From an uncultured Alphaproteobacteria bacterium (GTDB lineage Bacteria > Pseudomonadota > Alphaproteobacteria > RF32 > CAG-239): DNA of 64,000 nt. A model generated the notes under the pieces. It worked only from the letters and a program-made list of their open reading frames with translations, made no database searches and was not told the DNA's origin. Positions 35,210 to 43,785 of the stretch are shown piece after piece (the first letter of the stretch is position 1; each line of letters begins with the position of its first letter). The position numbers were made by a program, and so were the translations under genes. The stretch lies in NCBI GenBank assembly GCA_910587405.1, contig CAJUKS010000003.1:124001-188000 (forward strand). Reading direction: 5' to 3'.

Positions 35210-37228
35210 TTAAGGTTTGCGGGAACGCATCATTTTATATATCTGATAAATATACCAGGGAAACAGGAAATATGATTTGACAAAGTGTCCGCCGTTTAGA
35301 AGCAAACGTCCGCTGCGGCTGTGGTTGAACGAATTCAGAAGCTGCTTTAGAAAATGGCGGAGATAGCCGCAATTGACGACCTGTTTCATATTTTCGTAAG
35401 TTTTCGGGTCGAGTTGGATATGGTTCCGGAAGATCTTTTTTTGTTTTTTGAGTTGATGCCGCAAACTGTTATAGCAAAAACGGTTTTTGAAAACCGGATA
35501 ATTTTGGAAAAGGGCGGCAACATGCTTCAAATAGCGCGCTGCAAGGACAGTTTTAAGTTCCTGATTGTTTTGTTTTTGATACAAGTTCCAGATGCCGTCG
35601 AGCAAACCGAAAACATTGCCGATCGTTTGCGGCAACCGGTTGCTGATTGCCGGTATAACAGGAGGACGGCGATGATTGTAGAGCTGTTCTTTCAAAATGC
35701 CGCAGCGGTTGCTTGCGGGCAGAGATTGCAGATGGAAAAGTTCGTCTTCTCCTTGTTTGAGTTGTTGGTCAAAAGCAAGTTGTTGTTGTTCCAAAAAGCG
35801 CCGCCGATAAGCTTTGTTGCAAATTTCAACCGGCAGGGAAGTAAGGAAAGCAGGCGCTTCGTTTCCGTTATGAATGGAAAAAAACGGTAATTCCGTCGGA
35901 AAATTGTCATCAGGGGTGTCAAAGCTTGCAGCTGCCGGATTGTATAAACGTTGCCGAAAAGCCAGCACGTCGAGCCGATGCCGCTGCATATAGAGGAAAA
36001 CTTTTTCGACGGTGCGCGGTTCCGTCCAGTCGTTCGAATCGACAAACATGACATACTTGCCGCGGGCAAGGTCAAGTCCGGTGTTGCGGGCGGCGGAAAG
36101 ACCGTCGCCGTTCTGCTCGGCAATACGGATTCGGGGACTGCGAGCAGCGTATTGTTGCAGAACTTGAAGATTGTCATCGGTTGAATCGTCACGGATGCAG
36201 ATGATTTCAAAAATATCGGCAGTTTGGGCGAGCAGACTGTCCAGACAATCGTGCAGCCAAGAAACGTTATTATGAACCGGTACAATCACCGAAAGCGGAA
36301 TTTCGGCTTCCGTCAGGTTGGAAATATTTTCCCGAAATTGTTCGGAAATGCCGGGAATGGTAAAATAGGACTTCATTTTTTGCCGGGCTTCTTTGTAATG
36401 GTCGGCGCCGCTTTTGAGCAGGGCTGCCGTCAGATTTTGGTTGAATACGTTTTCCAGCTGCGGCAGATGTTGCGGCAGCCGATTGAAACGTTGCAGTTCG
36501 CGGGTTATGAGAACGTTGATGTCGATAATGTCAAGCGGTCGGGGTGAGTTTCTTTCGGTACCGGTAATAGAGTGGGAATGAATACGGTAATTGTATAATT
36601 TGTCGGGCAGGTAAAAATAGCTTTGGCAATGAATGCCGTAAGCCCAGGCCCAGTATTCGTCTTCGTGGATCAGCCGTTGCTCGGGAAAGGAGAGGTTAAA
36701 TTGTTTGATGATGCTGTTTTTGTGCAGTTTGCCGTTGACAACCACATGAATCTTTAACGGATTGTCGGCCAGCGGGCGGCATCCTTGCGGCGTTTTTTCG
36801 GTTTGATCAAAATACGCTTGTTTGTTTTTAGTTTCCTTTTGGTCGGCTTCGGTTTCGGGAAAGGGAAGAAAATCGGCGCAGGTTAAATCGGCGCCGGTGC
36901 GGCGGGCAGTGTCGAACAGTTTTTCCAAGGTGTCGGGCTCGATATAATCGTCAGAATCGATGAAAAAGATATATTCGGCCGTTGCTTGGGCGAGTCCGGC
37001 ATTGCGGGCGGCAGAGAGGCCGCGGTTGGGCTGGCTGATGATGCGGATGCGGGAATCCAAAGCGGCATATTGTTCCAAAATCTGCGGGCTGTCATCGGTT
37101 GAACCGTCGTTGATACAGATCATCTCGAAATTGCTGAAGCTTTGGCCGATGATGCTGTCCAGACATTGACGGAGATAATTTTGTACATTGTACACGGGGA
37201 CAATAACGGAAATTTTCGGTGTGTGCAT
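35210..37228 (-). CDS. Tandem glycosyltransferase family 2 protein
   Basis: 672 residues with two GT-A domains. Domain 1 (residues 5 to about 240) has ISVIVPVYNVQNYLRQCLDS, CINDGSTDDSP, NRGLSAARNAGL and the DxD-type IFFIDSDDYIEP. Domain 2 (from about 310) repeats these as LSVIVPVHNNVSWLHDCLDS, CIRDDSTDDN, GDGLSAARNTGL and VMFVDSNDWTEP. In domain 2, NDGST has become RDDST and DSDD has become DSND, so its activity may differ. The C-terminal 130 residues are basic and helical and could contact the membrane. It probably adds sugars to a surface polymer. It starts with ATG and stands alone, opposite to clpB. Confidence 0.9.
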   Translation of the reverse strand: MHTPKISVIVPVYNVQNYLRQCLDSIIGQSFSNFEMICINDGSTDDSPQILEQYAALDSRIRIISQPNRGLSAARNAGLAQATAEYIFFIDSDDYIEPDTLEKLFDTARRTGADLTCADFLPFPETEADQKETKNKQAYFDQTEKTPQGCRPLADNPLKIHVVVNGKLHKNSIIKQFNLSFPEQRLIHEDEYWAWAYGIHCQSYFYLPDKLYNYRIHSHSITGTERNSPRPLDIIDINVLITRELQRFNRLPQHLPQLENVFNQNLTAALLKSGADHYKEARQKMKSYFTIPGISEQFRENISNLTEAEIPLSVIVPVHNNVSWLHDCLDSLLAQTADIFEIICIRDDSTDDNLQVLQQYAARSPRIRIAEQNGDGLSAARNTGLDLARGKYVMFVDSNDWTEPRTVEKVFLYMQRHRLDVLAFRQRLYNPAAASFDTPDDNFPTELPFFSIHNGNEAPAFLTSLPVEICNKAYRRRFLEQQQLAFDQQLKQGEDELFHLQSLPASNRCGILKEQLYNHRRPPVIPAISNRLPQTIGNVFGLLDGIWNLYQKQNNQELKTVLAARYLKHVAALFQNYPVFKNRFCYNSLRHQLKKQKKIFRNHIQLDPKTYENMKQVVNCGYLRHFLKQLLNSFNHSRSGRLLLNGGHFVKSYFLFPWYIYQIYKMMRSRKP

Positions 37229-37410
37229 AGTCGGGTCCTCAAAAAGAAGTGAAGCAAAATAATGACCGTTTTTTTTCTAACTAAAAGTTATAATCAAATA
37301 TGTGCATTGTCAATTACTTAGTGGTTAGAAAAGATGCCGCAAAAAAACGGTGGTTAAATTTCATCACTTTTTGCTGATTTAATATTTTTCGGACATTTTA
37401 TGCGGTTGAG

Positions 37411-37440
37411 CTTGATTTTTGTTTTTCCCCCTTCTTATAT
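37411..37440 (+). promoter_or_regulatory. Candidate heat-shock (RpoH) promoter of clpB
   Basis: CTTGAT (37411-37416), 17-bp spacer, CTTATAT (37434-37440). The -10 fits the alphaproteobacterial RpoH form CYTATNT and the -35 keeps CTTG. ClpB is a usual RpoH target. The predicted start would leave a very short leader before the ATG at 37459. Confidence 0.5.
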
Positions 37441-37458
37441 TTAAAAATAAGGAGAGAA

Positions 37459-40041
37459 ATGATGAATATGGAAAAATTTACCACCCGGTCTCAAGAGTTG
37501 ATCAAGAATGCGGTTGACCTTGCGGTGAGCCGGCGCCGCCAGTATGTTACGCCGCTCTATTTGTTGGCGGCGATGTTGGAAAGCCGCGACAATGTTATTG
37601 ACAGCCTGATTGAAAAATCCGGCGGCAATTTAGAGGTGATCCGGCGTGAAGTTAACAATGAGCTGGACAAGATCCCGGAAATTTCGGGTGCGGCGGTGCA
37701 AACCGTGATGTCGCAAGATTTCAGCGCTTTGTTGCTGGATGCCGAAAAAATTGCCGCTCAGGCCAACGACAAATTTGTGACCGCGGAACGCCTGTTGCAA
37801 ACGATGGCGACGATGGCCGGCAATCAGGCTCATGATATTTTGCAACATAACGGCGTTGACGCGGTTAAGCTTAACCGCGCGATCAGCGAATATCGCCAGG
37901 GAAGGCTCGCAGACAGCGAATCGGCCGAAGACAATTTTGAAGCTTTGAAGAAATACGCGATTGACATTACCGGCAAAGCCAAAGAAGGCAAACTTGATCC
38001 GGTGATCGGACGGGAACATGAAATCCGCCGTACCATTCAGGTTTTGTCGCGACGAACCAAAAACAATCCGGTACTGATCGGCGAACCGGGAGTCGGCAAA
38101 ACGGCAATCGTCGAAGGCTTGGCAATGCGGATTGTCAACAACGATGTTCCCGAGAGTTTGCGCGGCAAGCGGCTGCTGGCGCTTGACATGGGCGCTCTGA
38201 TTGCCGGCGCCAAATTTCGCGGCGAGTTTGAAGAACGTTTGAAAGCGGTGTTGAAAGACGTGGAGGCCTCTAACGGCGGCATTATTTTGTTTATTGACGA
38301 AATGCATACGATTGTCGGTGCCGGGGCGTCGGAAGGGTCGATGGACGCTTCCAATCTTTTAAAACCGGCGTTGGCTCGCGGTGAGCTTCATTGTTTGGGC
38401 GCCACCACGCTTTCCGAATATAAGAAATACGTTGAAAAGGATGCGGCGTTGGCACGGCGTTTTCAGCCGGTGTTTGTAACTGAGCCGACGGTTGAAGAAA
38501 CAATTTCGATTCTGCGCGGGATCAAGGAAAAATTTGAACTGCATCACGGCGTGCGGATTTCCGATTCGGCCCTGATTGCCGCTTCTACCTTGTCCAACCG
38601 TTATATTACCGATCGGTTTTTGCCTGACAAGGCGATAGATCTGATGGATGAGGCCGCCAGCTCGCTCAGGATGGCAATCGACTCCAAACCGGAAGAGTTG
38701 GATAATCTTGACCGGCGGATTATGCAATTGAAAATTGAACGCGAAGCCTTGAAAAAAGAACATGACGAGCAGTCGAAAAAAAGGTTGGAAGAAATTGAAA
38801 AAGAGACCGCCGACTTGGAGGAAAAGGCCCGGAGTTTGAATGACAAATGGAAGGCCGAAAAACAGAGCCTGGCCGATTTGACCGATGTCAAAGACAAGTT
38901 GGACAAGGCAAAAATCGAAGCGGCGATCGCGCAGCGCAACGGTCAGTTTGAAAAGGCCGGAGAACTTCAATACGGCGTTATTCCGGATTTGGAAAAGAAA
39001 ATGCAGGCGCTGGAAGATTTGGCCAAGGAAAGAAAAGGCCGGGCGGAAAAAGTGGTTACGGACGAGTCTATTGCCGAAGTGGTGTCGAAATGGACCGGGG
39101 TTCCGGTTGACAAGATGCTGGAGGGCGAAAAAGAAAAACTGTTGCGGATGGAAGATTATCTGGGCCAACGAGTGGTCGGACAAAAAGACGCGATTCGTGC
39201 AGTTGCCAACGCCGTACGCCGTTCACGCGCCGGAATCGGCGATCATCGACAGCCGATCGGTTCGTTTCTGTTTCTGGGCCCGACCGGGGTCGGAAAAACC
39301 GAATTGAGCAAGGCGCTGGCGGAATTTTTGTTTAATGACGAGACGGCCCTGTTGCGGGTAGACATGTCCGAGTATATGGAAAAACATGCGGTTGCGCGTC
39401 TGATCGGTTCGCCTCCGGGATATGTCGGTTATGAAGAAGGCGGCGTTTTGACCGAGGCTGTGCGCCGGCGCCCCTATCAGGTGATTTTGTTTGACGAGGT
39501 AGAAAAGGCGCATCCGGATATCTTTAACGTGCTGTTGCAGGTTTTGGACGACGGACGGCTGACCGACGGCAAAGGTCGTACGGTTGATTTTAAAAACACG
39601 ATTATTATCATGACTTCCAACCTGGGGTCGGAAATTCTGGCACGCGCCGATGACAAGAGCGATTCGAAAGCGGTGAACGATGCGGTGATGGAGGTTGTGA
39701 AGGCGTCGTTCCGGCCCGAGTTTATTAACCGTATTGACGAGATCAGCATTTTTCAGCGGTTGAGCAAGGAAGATATCAAAGAAATTACCAAAATTCAGCT
39801 TGCCAACATCGAAAAACGGTTGGCGGAACGGAATATCAAACTGCATATCAGCGATGCCGCGGTCAAGTGGATTGCCGACAACGGTTATGATGAAGTTTAC
39901 GGTGCGCGGCCCTTAAAACGCTTGCTTAAAAACCAAATTGAGAATAAACTCGCTTTTGCAATTTTGGACGGGCGAATCGGCGAAAACGATACCGCGGAAA
40001 TTGTGGTTAAGGATAATCAGTTAGAGATCGAAAAATCGTGA
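37459..40041 (+). CDS. clpB: ClpB disaggregase chaperone
   Basis: AAA+ unfoldase that rescues aggregated proteins with DnaK. 860 residues, full length. It has the N-terminal Clp-N repeats, NBD1 with Walker A GEPGVGKTA (near residue 207) and Walker B IILFIDEMHT, the coiled-coil middle domain (about 400-530, with EREALKKEHDEQSKKRLEEI-type heptads), NBD2 with GPTGVGKTE (near 606), and the C-terminal VYGARPLKRLLKNQIEN. GGAGAG lies just upstream of paired ATG codons at 37459 and 37462. The next gene overlaps its stop codon by 4 bp. Confidence 0.97.
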   Translation: MMNMEKFTTRSQELIKNAVDLAVSRRRQYVTPLYLLAAMLESRDNVIDSLIEKSGGNLEVIRREVNNELDKIPEISGAAVQTVMSQDFSALLLDAEKIAAQANDKFVTAERLLQTMATMAGNQAHDILQHNGVDAVKLNRAISEYRQGRLADSESAEDNFEALKKYAIDITGKAKEGKLDPVIGREHEIRRTIQVLSRRTKNNPVLIGEPGVGKTAIVEGLAMRIVNNDVPESLRGKRLLALDMGALIAGAKFRGEFEERLKAVLKDVEASNGGIILFIDEMHTIVGAGASEGSMDASNLLKPALARGELHCLGATTLSEYKKYVEKDAALARRFQPVFVTEPTVEETISILRGIKEKFELHHGVRISDSALIAASTLSNRYITDRFLPDKAIDLMDEAASSLRMAIDSKPEELDNLDRRIMQLKIEREALKKEHDEQSKKRLEEIEKETADLEEKARSLNDKWKAEKQSLADLTDVKDKLDKAKIEAAIAQRNGQFEKAGELQYGVIPDLEKKMQALEDLAKERKGRAEKVVTDESIAEVVSKWTGVPVDKMLEGEKEKLLRMEDYLGQRVVGQKDAIRAVANAVRRSRAGIGDHRQPIGSFLFLGPTGVGKTELSKALAEFLFNDETALLRVDMSEYMEKHAVARLIGSPPGYVGYEEGGVLTEAVRRRPYQVILFDEVEKAHPDIFNVLLQVLDDGRLTDGKGRTVDFKNTIIIMTSNLGSEILARADDKSDSKAVNDAVMEVVKASFRPEFINRIDEISIFQRLSKEDIKEITKIQLANIEKRLAERNIKLHISDAAVKWIADNGYDEVYGARPLKRLLKNQIENKLAFAILDGRIGENDTAEIVVKDNQLEIEKS

Positions 40042-40523
40042 TAGACAATAAATTTTTCAGGGTGGCGGTGGAGACGGCCGGCACCGAAGACGTGCGCAGC
40101 GCACCGGATACGGTGGTATTGTATTCGGTCAGTTATCAGCCGACGACCGCGAATAAAGACAAAGCGTTTGCTTTTATGAAAGATCATCCGCAAATGGTGA
40201 TGATTGATGATACCGTTTGCGGAAAACGACTGATTGAGTTGGGTTTGGAATGGAGCACGCTTGATAATGACCATGACCGGCAAAAAGCGGCGGAGATCTG
40301 GCGGCTGGCTTCCAGGCGTTTCATTGACGGTGCTTCCGGCAACGTGACCGCATTTGTGGACGGTGCCGATCCGCGCAGTGTTTTCTTGAGTGAAGAACTG
40401 CCGGCACTGCTGGCCAATCCGAAGATTTTAACCATCAACGGCATAGACAAGCATTTGTTTGCCGCGCGGTTTGACAGGTCGGAAAAAGAAACTGAAGCCC
40501 TACTGAAAACGGCAGATTTTTAG
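40038..40523 (+). CDS. Unknown protein translationally coupled to clpB
   Basis: 161 residues. The GTG start overlaps the clpB stop in GTGA, a coupling arrangement, so it should be made whenever ClpB is. No signal peptide, membrane segment or family that I recognise. The middle has MVMIDDTVCGKRLIELGLEW and the C-terminal half SRRFIDGASGNVTAFVDGADPRSVFLSEELP, which looks like a compact alpha/beta fold. A terminator lies 27 bp after the stop. It may relate to heat stress through its operon; this is inference from position only. Confidence 0.75.
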   Translation: MIDNKFFRVAVETAGTEDVRSAPDTVVLYSVSYQPTTANKDKAFAFMKDHPQMVMIDDTVCGKRLIELGLEWSTLDNDHDRQKAAEIWRLASRRFIDGASGNVTAFVDGADPRSVFLSEELPALLANPKILTINGIDKHLFAARFDRSEKETEALLKTADF

Positions 40524-40549
40524 ACGAGTGGTCCGATTGTTTTTATAAC

Positions 40550-40579
40550 AAACCCCCGGTTTGACCGGGGGTTCCTTTT
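40550..40579. terminator. Terminator between the clpB unit and the M23 peptidase gene
   Basis: AACCCCCGG, loop tttga, CCGGGGGTT, then CCTTTT; the A-rich left flank lets it work for the minus-strand gene as well. Confidence 0.8.
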
Positions 40580-40593
40580 GTGCTTTATAAAAA

Positions 40594-42027
40594 TTAGTTT
40601 GCCTGAACGATTTTGCTCTGTGCGGTGTTGTCTGCCAACTGCTCGTTCTTCTTTTCGAGCGCTTTGGCAAACATTTGCTGGCGCGTTTCTTGGATTTGGG
40701 CAACCTGAACCTTGAATTGTTTGAGATTTTTGCCGCTCAGGTTTTCGGATGCGGAAGCGGTAACCGTCAGCGGATTGACTCTTTTGCCGTTGCGTACCAC
40801 TTCGTAATGCAAATGCGGTCCGGTCGAACGGCCGGTGGAACCGACATATCCGATCAGTTGTCCCTGTTTGACGCGGACGCCGGGCCGAATTCCTTTGGCA
40901 AATTTCTGCATGTGACCGTATGCGGTGGAATATTCCGAATTGTGGCGAATTTTAATGTAATTGCCGTAGCCGCCGTTATACTTGGCCACCTGAACGACGC
41001 CGTCTCCGGCCGCATAGACCAGTGAGTTGCGCGGCGCCGCGTAATCAACGCCCCAATGAACCCGGTAGTCTTTGTAGATCGGATGGCGGCGGCGTCCGAA
41101 CGGGGAAGAAATGCGTGCGTTTTGATAAGACATCGGTTTGCGGCTGAGCGTTTTTTTCATCGCAAAGCCTTTGGCGTCATAGTAATCGCTGTTGCCGGCG
41201 GCATCTTTAAAGCGATAAAGCGAAATTTTGTTTTTGCCGAGCGTCAGCGAAGCATATAAAATATTGCCGTTTTTGACGACTTCTCCGCCAGGTGTGATGT
41301 AATTTTGATAAATGATTTCAAACCGGTCGCCTTTTTTGATGTCACGGCGAAAATCGACGCTGTAGGAAAAGATGCTGATGAAGTTGGCCACGATGCGAGA
41401 GGGAACTTTTTGACGGTTCATCGAAACGGAAAGACTGCCGTCAACAATACCGGAAGCCGAGTTGACCTCTTCGATCAGTTCGTCTTTTTGCAGTTCGGCC
41501 TTGTATTTGCCGTTTTGGTCTTTTTCGATGACGATCCGTTCGCCGGTACGGATTTGCGAGGTAAGGGCATTAAGCGAAATCAGTTTGTTTTCGGGCAGGT
41601 TCCACAACAGACTGACCTGCAGTTTTTGTCCGGCCTTGATGTTGCGCGGATCGTAAACTTTTTTGGCGGCCAGATAAAGCTCGTTGGCTTCCTGATATTC
41701 CATTCCGAGGTCTGTCAGCAGATTGAGCAGGGTGTCTCCCGGTTTGACCGTGAGGGTATTTTCGCGGGTTTCTTCAACCGGTTCCGGTTCGGTAACCTCG
41801 GCTTCGGCGATGAAATCGTTGTCCGGTTCGCTGAATTCTTCGTTATAAATTTCGTTTTCAATCGCCTCTATCGGGGCGGAAGGTGCGAACGACGCATTGA
41901 CTTCGGTATTGTGCATAACCAAAATAATGCCGAACAGGGCAATTGCGAAAGTGGTGCAAAAGGTCATCCAGCACCGCTTGTTGGCAATGGTTGTTGCAAT
42001 CTGTTTTTTGATCCAGTCTTTATGCAA
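40594..42027 (-). CDS. M23-family murein endopeptidase with LysM-like domain
   Basis: Cleaves peptidoglycan cross-links in the periplasm. About 477 residues from the TTG at 42027, which has AAAGGA 9 bp upstream; a GTG 48 bp further out lacks a ribosome site. One membrane anchor follows (MTFCTTFAIALFGIILVM), then an acidic linker, a LysM-like domain (LTVKPGDTLLNLLTDLGM ... IKAGQKL), and the C-terminal peptidase with zinc motifs HWGVDYAAP and GPHLHYEV, plus TAYGHM. All metal ligands of active M23/LytM enzymes (HxxxD, HxH) are present. The layout is that of MepM-type hydrolases. Confidence 0.92.
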   Translation of the reverse strand: MHKDWIKKQIATTIANKRCWMTFCTTFAIALFGIILVMHNTEVNASFAPSAPIEAIENEIYNEEFSEPDNDFIAEAEVTEPEPVEETRENTLTVKPGDTLLNLLTDLGMEYQEANELYLAAKKVYDPRNIKAGQKLQVSLLWNLPENKLISLNALTSQIRTGERIVIEKDQNGKYKAELQKDELIEEVNSASGIVDGSLSVSMNRQKVPSRIVANFISIFSYSVDFRRDIKKGDRFEIIYQNYITPGGEVVKNGNILYASLTLGKNKISLYRFKDAAGNSDYYDAKGFAMKKTLSRKPMSYQNARISSPFGRRRHPIYKDYRVHWGVDYAAPRNSLVYAAGDGVVQVAKYNGGYGNYIKIRHNSEYSTAYGHMQKFAKGIRPGVRVKQGQLIGYVGSTGRSTGPHLHYEVVRNGKRVNPLTVTASASENLSGKNLKQFKVQVAQIQETRQQMFAKALEKKNEQLADNTAQSKIVQAN

Positions 42028-42161
42028 AATAAAAAATCCTTTTTGTGTCGTCGTCGTAATTTTCCAGTGCGACACTGTAGCATACGGGTAAAAAAATACC
42101 AGTGAAAAATTACCTTAATGTTAATTATGTCATTTTTTTTGATAAATCATAAAAAAAATAC

Positions 42162-42190
42162 TTGCAATAAAAAAAAATGTTAGGTATAAG
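42162..42190 (+). promoter_or_regulatory. tRNA-Asp promoter
   Basis: TTGCAA (42162-42167), 17-bp spacer, TATAAG (42185-42190), 17 bp before the tRNA. Confidence 0.65.
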
Positions 42191-42207
42191 AGGAAACGAA
42201 CTCGAAT

Positions 42208-42284
42208 GGGGGTGTAGCTCAGCTGGTTAGAGCGCCTGCCTGTCACGCAGGAGGTCGCGGGTTCGAGTCCCGTCACTCCCGCCA
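42208..42284 (+). tRNA. tRNA-Asp (GTC)
   Basis: 77 nt with encoded CCA. The acceptor stem is GGGGGTG against CACTCCC. The anticodon stem-loop is CCTGC-CTGTCAC-GCAGG (anticodon GTC) and the T-arm GCGGGTTCGAGTCCCGT. Its last 21 bases recur 256 bp downstream. Confidence 0.97.
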
Positions 42285-42322
42285 TTAAAAAGCCGTCCGC
42301 AAGGACGGTTTTTTTGTGGCTT
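42264..42322 (+). repeat. Direct repeat, copy 1: tRNA-Asp 3' end plus terminator
   Basis: A 59-bp sequence from the T-arm of tRNA-Asp through CCA and the following terminator. It is repeated exactly at 42520-42578, 256 bp away. Exact tRNA 3'-end repeats are typical att-site scars of integrating elements. Confidence 0.9.
42287..42315 (+). terminator. Terminator of tRNA-Asp
   Basis: CCGTCC-gcaa-GGACGG followed by T7. A second identical copy ends the downstream repeat at 42543-42571. Confidence 0.92.
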
Positions 42323-42519
42323 CAGGTGTGCGCACTCGAATCCGCGACCTGGTCGCGGGCTCGAGGATAAAAACAGCCGCTGCTCCGGCTGTTTTTACCG
42401 CAAGAGGCGTAGTTTTGTCGGCTTTTTGAGGCGGCAAAACGCCGCTAAAAAGCATACAAAACAAGTGACCGCAACGAAGTTATCGAACTTATGCAATAAG
42501 TGAGATTTACGCAGTAAGA
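42323..42519. other. 197-bp insert between tRNA-Asp 3' repeats
   Basis: No credible gene. It holds a palindrome (42335-42365) with arms CTCGA..CCGCGACC. The right arm, GGTCGCGGGCTCGAG, matches the tRNA-Asp T-arm region 42253-42267 at 14 of 15 bases. A terminator-like hairpin follows at 42369-42396 (AAAAACAGCCG / CGGCTGTTTTT). It looks like the residue of repeated integration or deletion at this tRNA. Confidence 0.6.
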
Positions 42520-42578
42520 CGAGTCCCGTCACTCCCGCCATTAAAAAGCCGTCCGCAAGGACGGTTTTTTTGTGGCTT
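42520..42578 (+). repeat. Direct repeat, copy 2: displaced tRNA-Asp 3' end
   Basis: Exact 59-bp copy of 42264-42322, without the 5' part of the tRNA. Between it and the gene at 42763 (about 180 bp) I see only A+T-rich sequence. Confidence 0.9.
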
Positions 42579-42762
42579 GGTATGGGCGCACAATTAAAAC
42601 ACATCCGGGACGTTCTAACAATTACTGAAGCTGCTTTTGCATTTTTTGTTTTTTTTCGGTTAACCTTACGGACAAAAAAAACTTCCGGAAGATCGGGTAA
42701 AACATTTGACCTTTTGTCTAAAATGTGTCATACTAATTACATATTTTATTAAAATAGTAATT

Positions 42763-43605
42763 ATGAAGAAAATTATCATCAGCTCATGCTTCGGTCATGA
42801 AATCATGGCAGTGGCGATCGCCAAGTCTATGAACCTTTCTGTCGTTATCGTTCCCAACAAGGACAATGCCGACGAGTTTAACAAAGAAAGCGAAAACATC
42901 CTCGTCAAGATGCTTCCGTTCTACTCCGCGTTGGAAACCGTTTCTTTCGAGGAGAAGGAGACGGCACTGGCTGAGGGATGGGATGTCGTTCGTGAACTGA
43001 AAGAGGGTCGTTTCGACGCTTCTCTGTGGTTCAAGATGGCATCCTCCAGGTTGACGCCTTCTTTCGAAGGACTCCGCCGCTATCGGCAGTTGGAGGACAG
43101 GTTTAATGTTCTCTTCGTGCCGCAAAAGCTGAAGAGCGACGGCGAGTGCGGTGTTACGGCTGCTCAGCAGTCTCTCAACCCGCAGGTTCTGGCTTTCATG
43201 AAAGGCCTTGCCAACCTGGTGCTGGGGCAACACTTTCACAAGGTTAACGATTTGGAAACAGTCGAAGCCTTGGCGAAAGAGTTTGATCTCTATGTACCGG
43301 GTCAGACCGAGAACCAGGAAGTGTTCGGAATTCGCGGCGTGGCTCATGCCGAGTATTTCAACATGTACCGCAATCTTGACGCTTCGGTCGGAATCGCCGG
43401 TACGCACACCTGGATCATGCTCGCGCTCTTCCCGGAAATCCCGCAGATCATTCTGTTTAACAGAAACGGCGTGGAAAACTGGAAAGACATCGAAGCAGCC
43501 TATCAGAAGGCGGGTTACCGCATTTTCTGTATCGGTTTCGATGAAAACAGCGACATGGGTGAACTGAGCAAGGAGATCGAAGAGACTTACAAGAAGCTCT
43601 TCTAA
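42763..43605 (+). CDS. Hypothetical protein, GT-B-like, probably horizontally acquired
   Basis: 280 residues from ATG 42763. The ORF can be extended upstream to 42706, but the MKKIIISSCFGHEIMAVAIAK start looks natural. There is no Shine-Dalgarno sequence; the upstream bases are A/T only, as in Bacteroidota. Codon use differs from neighbours, with more TTC, CTC and CTT. The first strand (KKIIISSCFGH) and a later LDASVGIAGTHTWIMLALFPEIPQIILFNRNG segment resemble the Rossmann-like halves of GT-B glycosyltransferases, but I cannot name a family. It lies next to the tRNA-Asp scar and is followed by a strong terminator, so it is a single-gene unit. Confidence 0.65.
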   Translation: MKKIIISSCFGHEIMAVAIAKSMNLSVVIVPNKDNADEFNKESENILVKMLPFYSALETVSFEEKETALAEGWDVVRELKEGRFDASLWFKMASSRLTPSFEGLRRYRQLEDRFNVLFVPQKLKSDGECGVTAAQQSLNPQVLAFMKGLANLVLGQHFHKVNDLETVEALAKEFDLYVPGQTENQEVFGIRGVAHAEYFNMYRNLDASVGIAGTHTWIMLALFPEIPQIILFNRNGVENWKDIEAAYQKAGYRIFCIGFDENSDMGELSKEIEETYKKLF

Positions 43606-43623
43606 ATCTTCACCAACTAAGAA

Positions 43624-43658
43624 GAAAGAGTGCCGGGGAGAAACCGGTACTCTTTTTT
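43624..43658 (+). terminator. Terminator of the 42763 gene
   Basis: AAGAGTGCCGG, loop ggagaaa, CCGGTACTCTT, then a T run. Confidence 0.88.
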
Positions 43659-43785
43659 CTTTTTAAACCGCCGGCGGTTGCCCTTGTCAAAAAAGCGGTT
43701 TTCTGCTATGACGGAAGAAACGCCCGGTCTAAACGGGAAATGCCGTCAAGCGTACGGTAAACGGCGCGGGAAAAGGAGGGGAAAT

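Noticed and set aside
42130..42165. TTTTTTTTGATAAATCATAAAAAAAA palindrome-like stretch before tRNA-Asp, split here as T8-GATAAATCAT-A8
   Set aside because: It lacks the 13-6-13 layout, the TACA end and a partner site; probably chance in A+T-rich DNA.
42395..42604. 69-codon minus-strand frame in the tRNA-Asp scar
   Set aside because: It crosses the duplicated tRNA end and terminator; no ribosome site.
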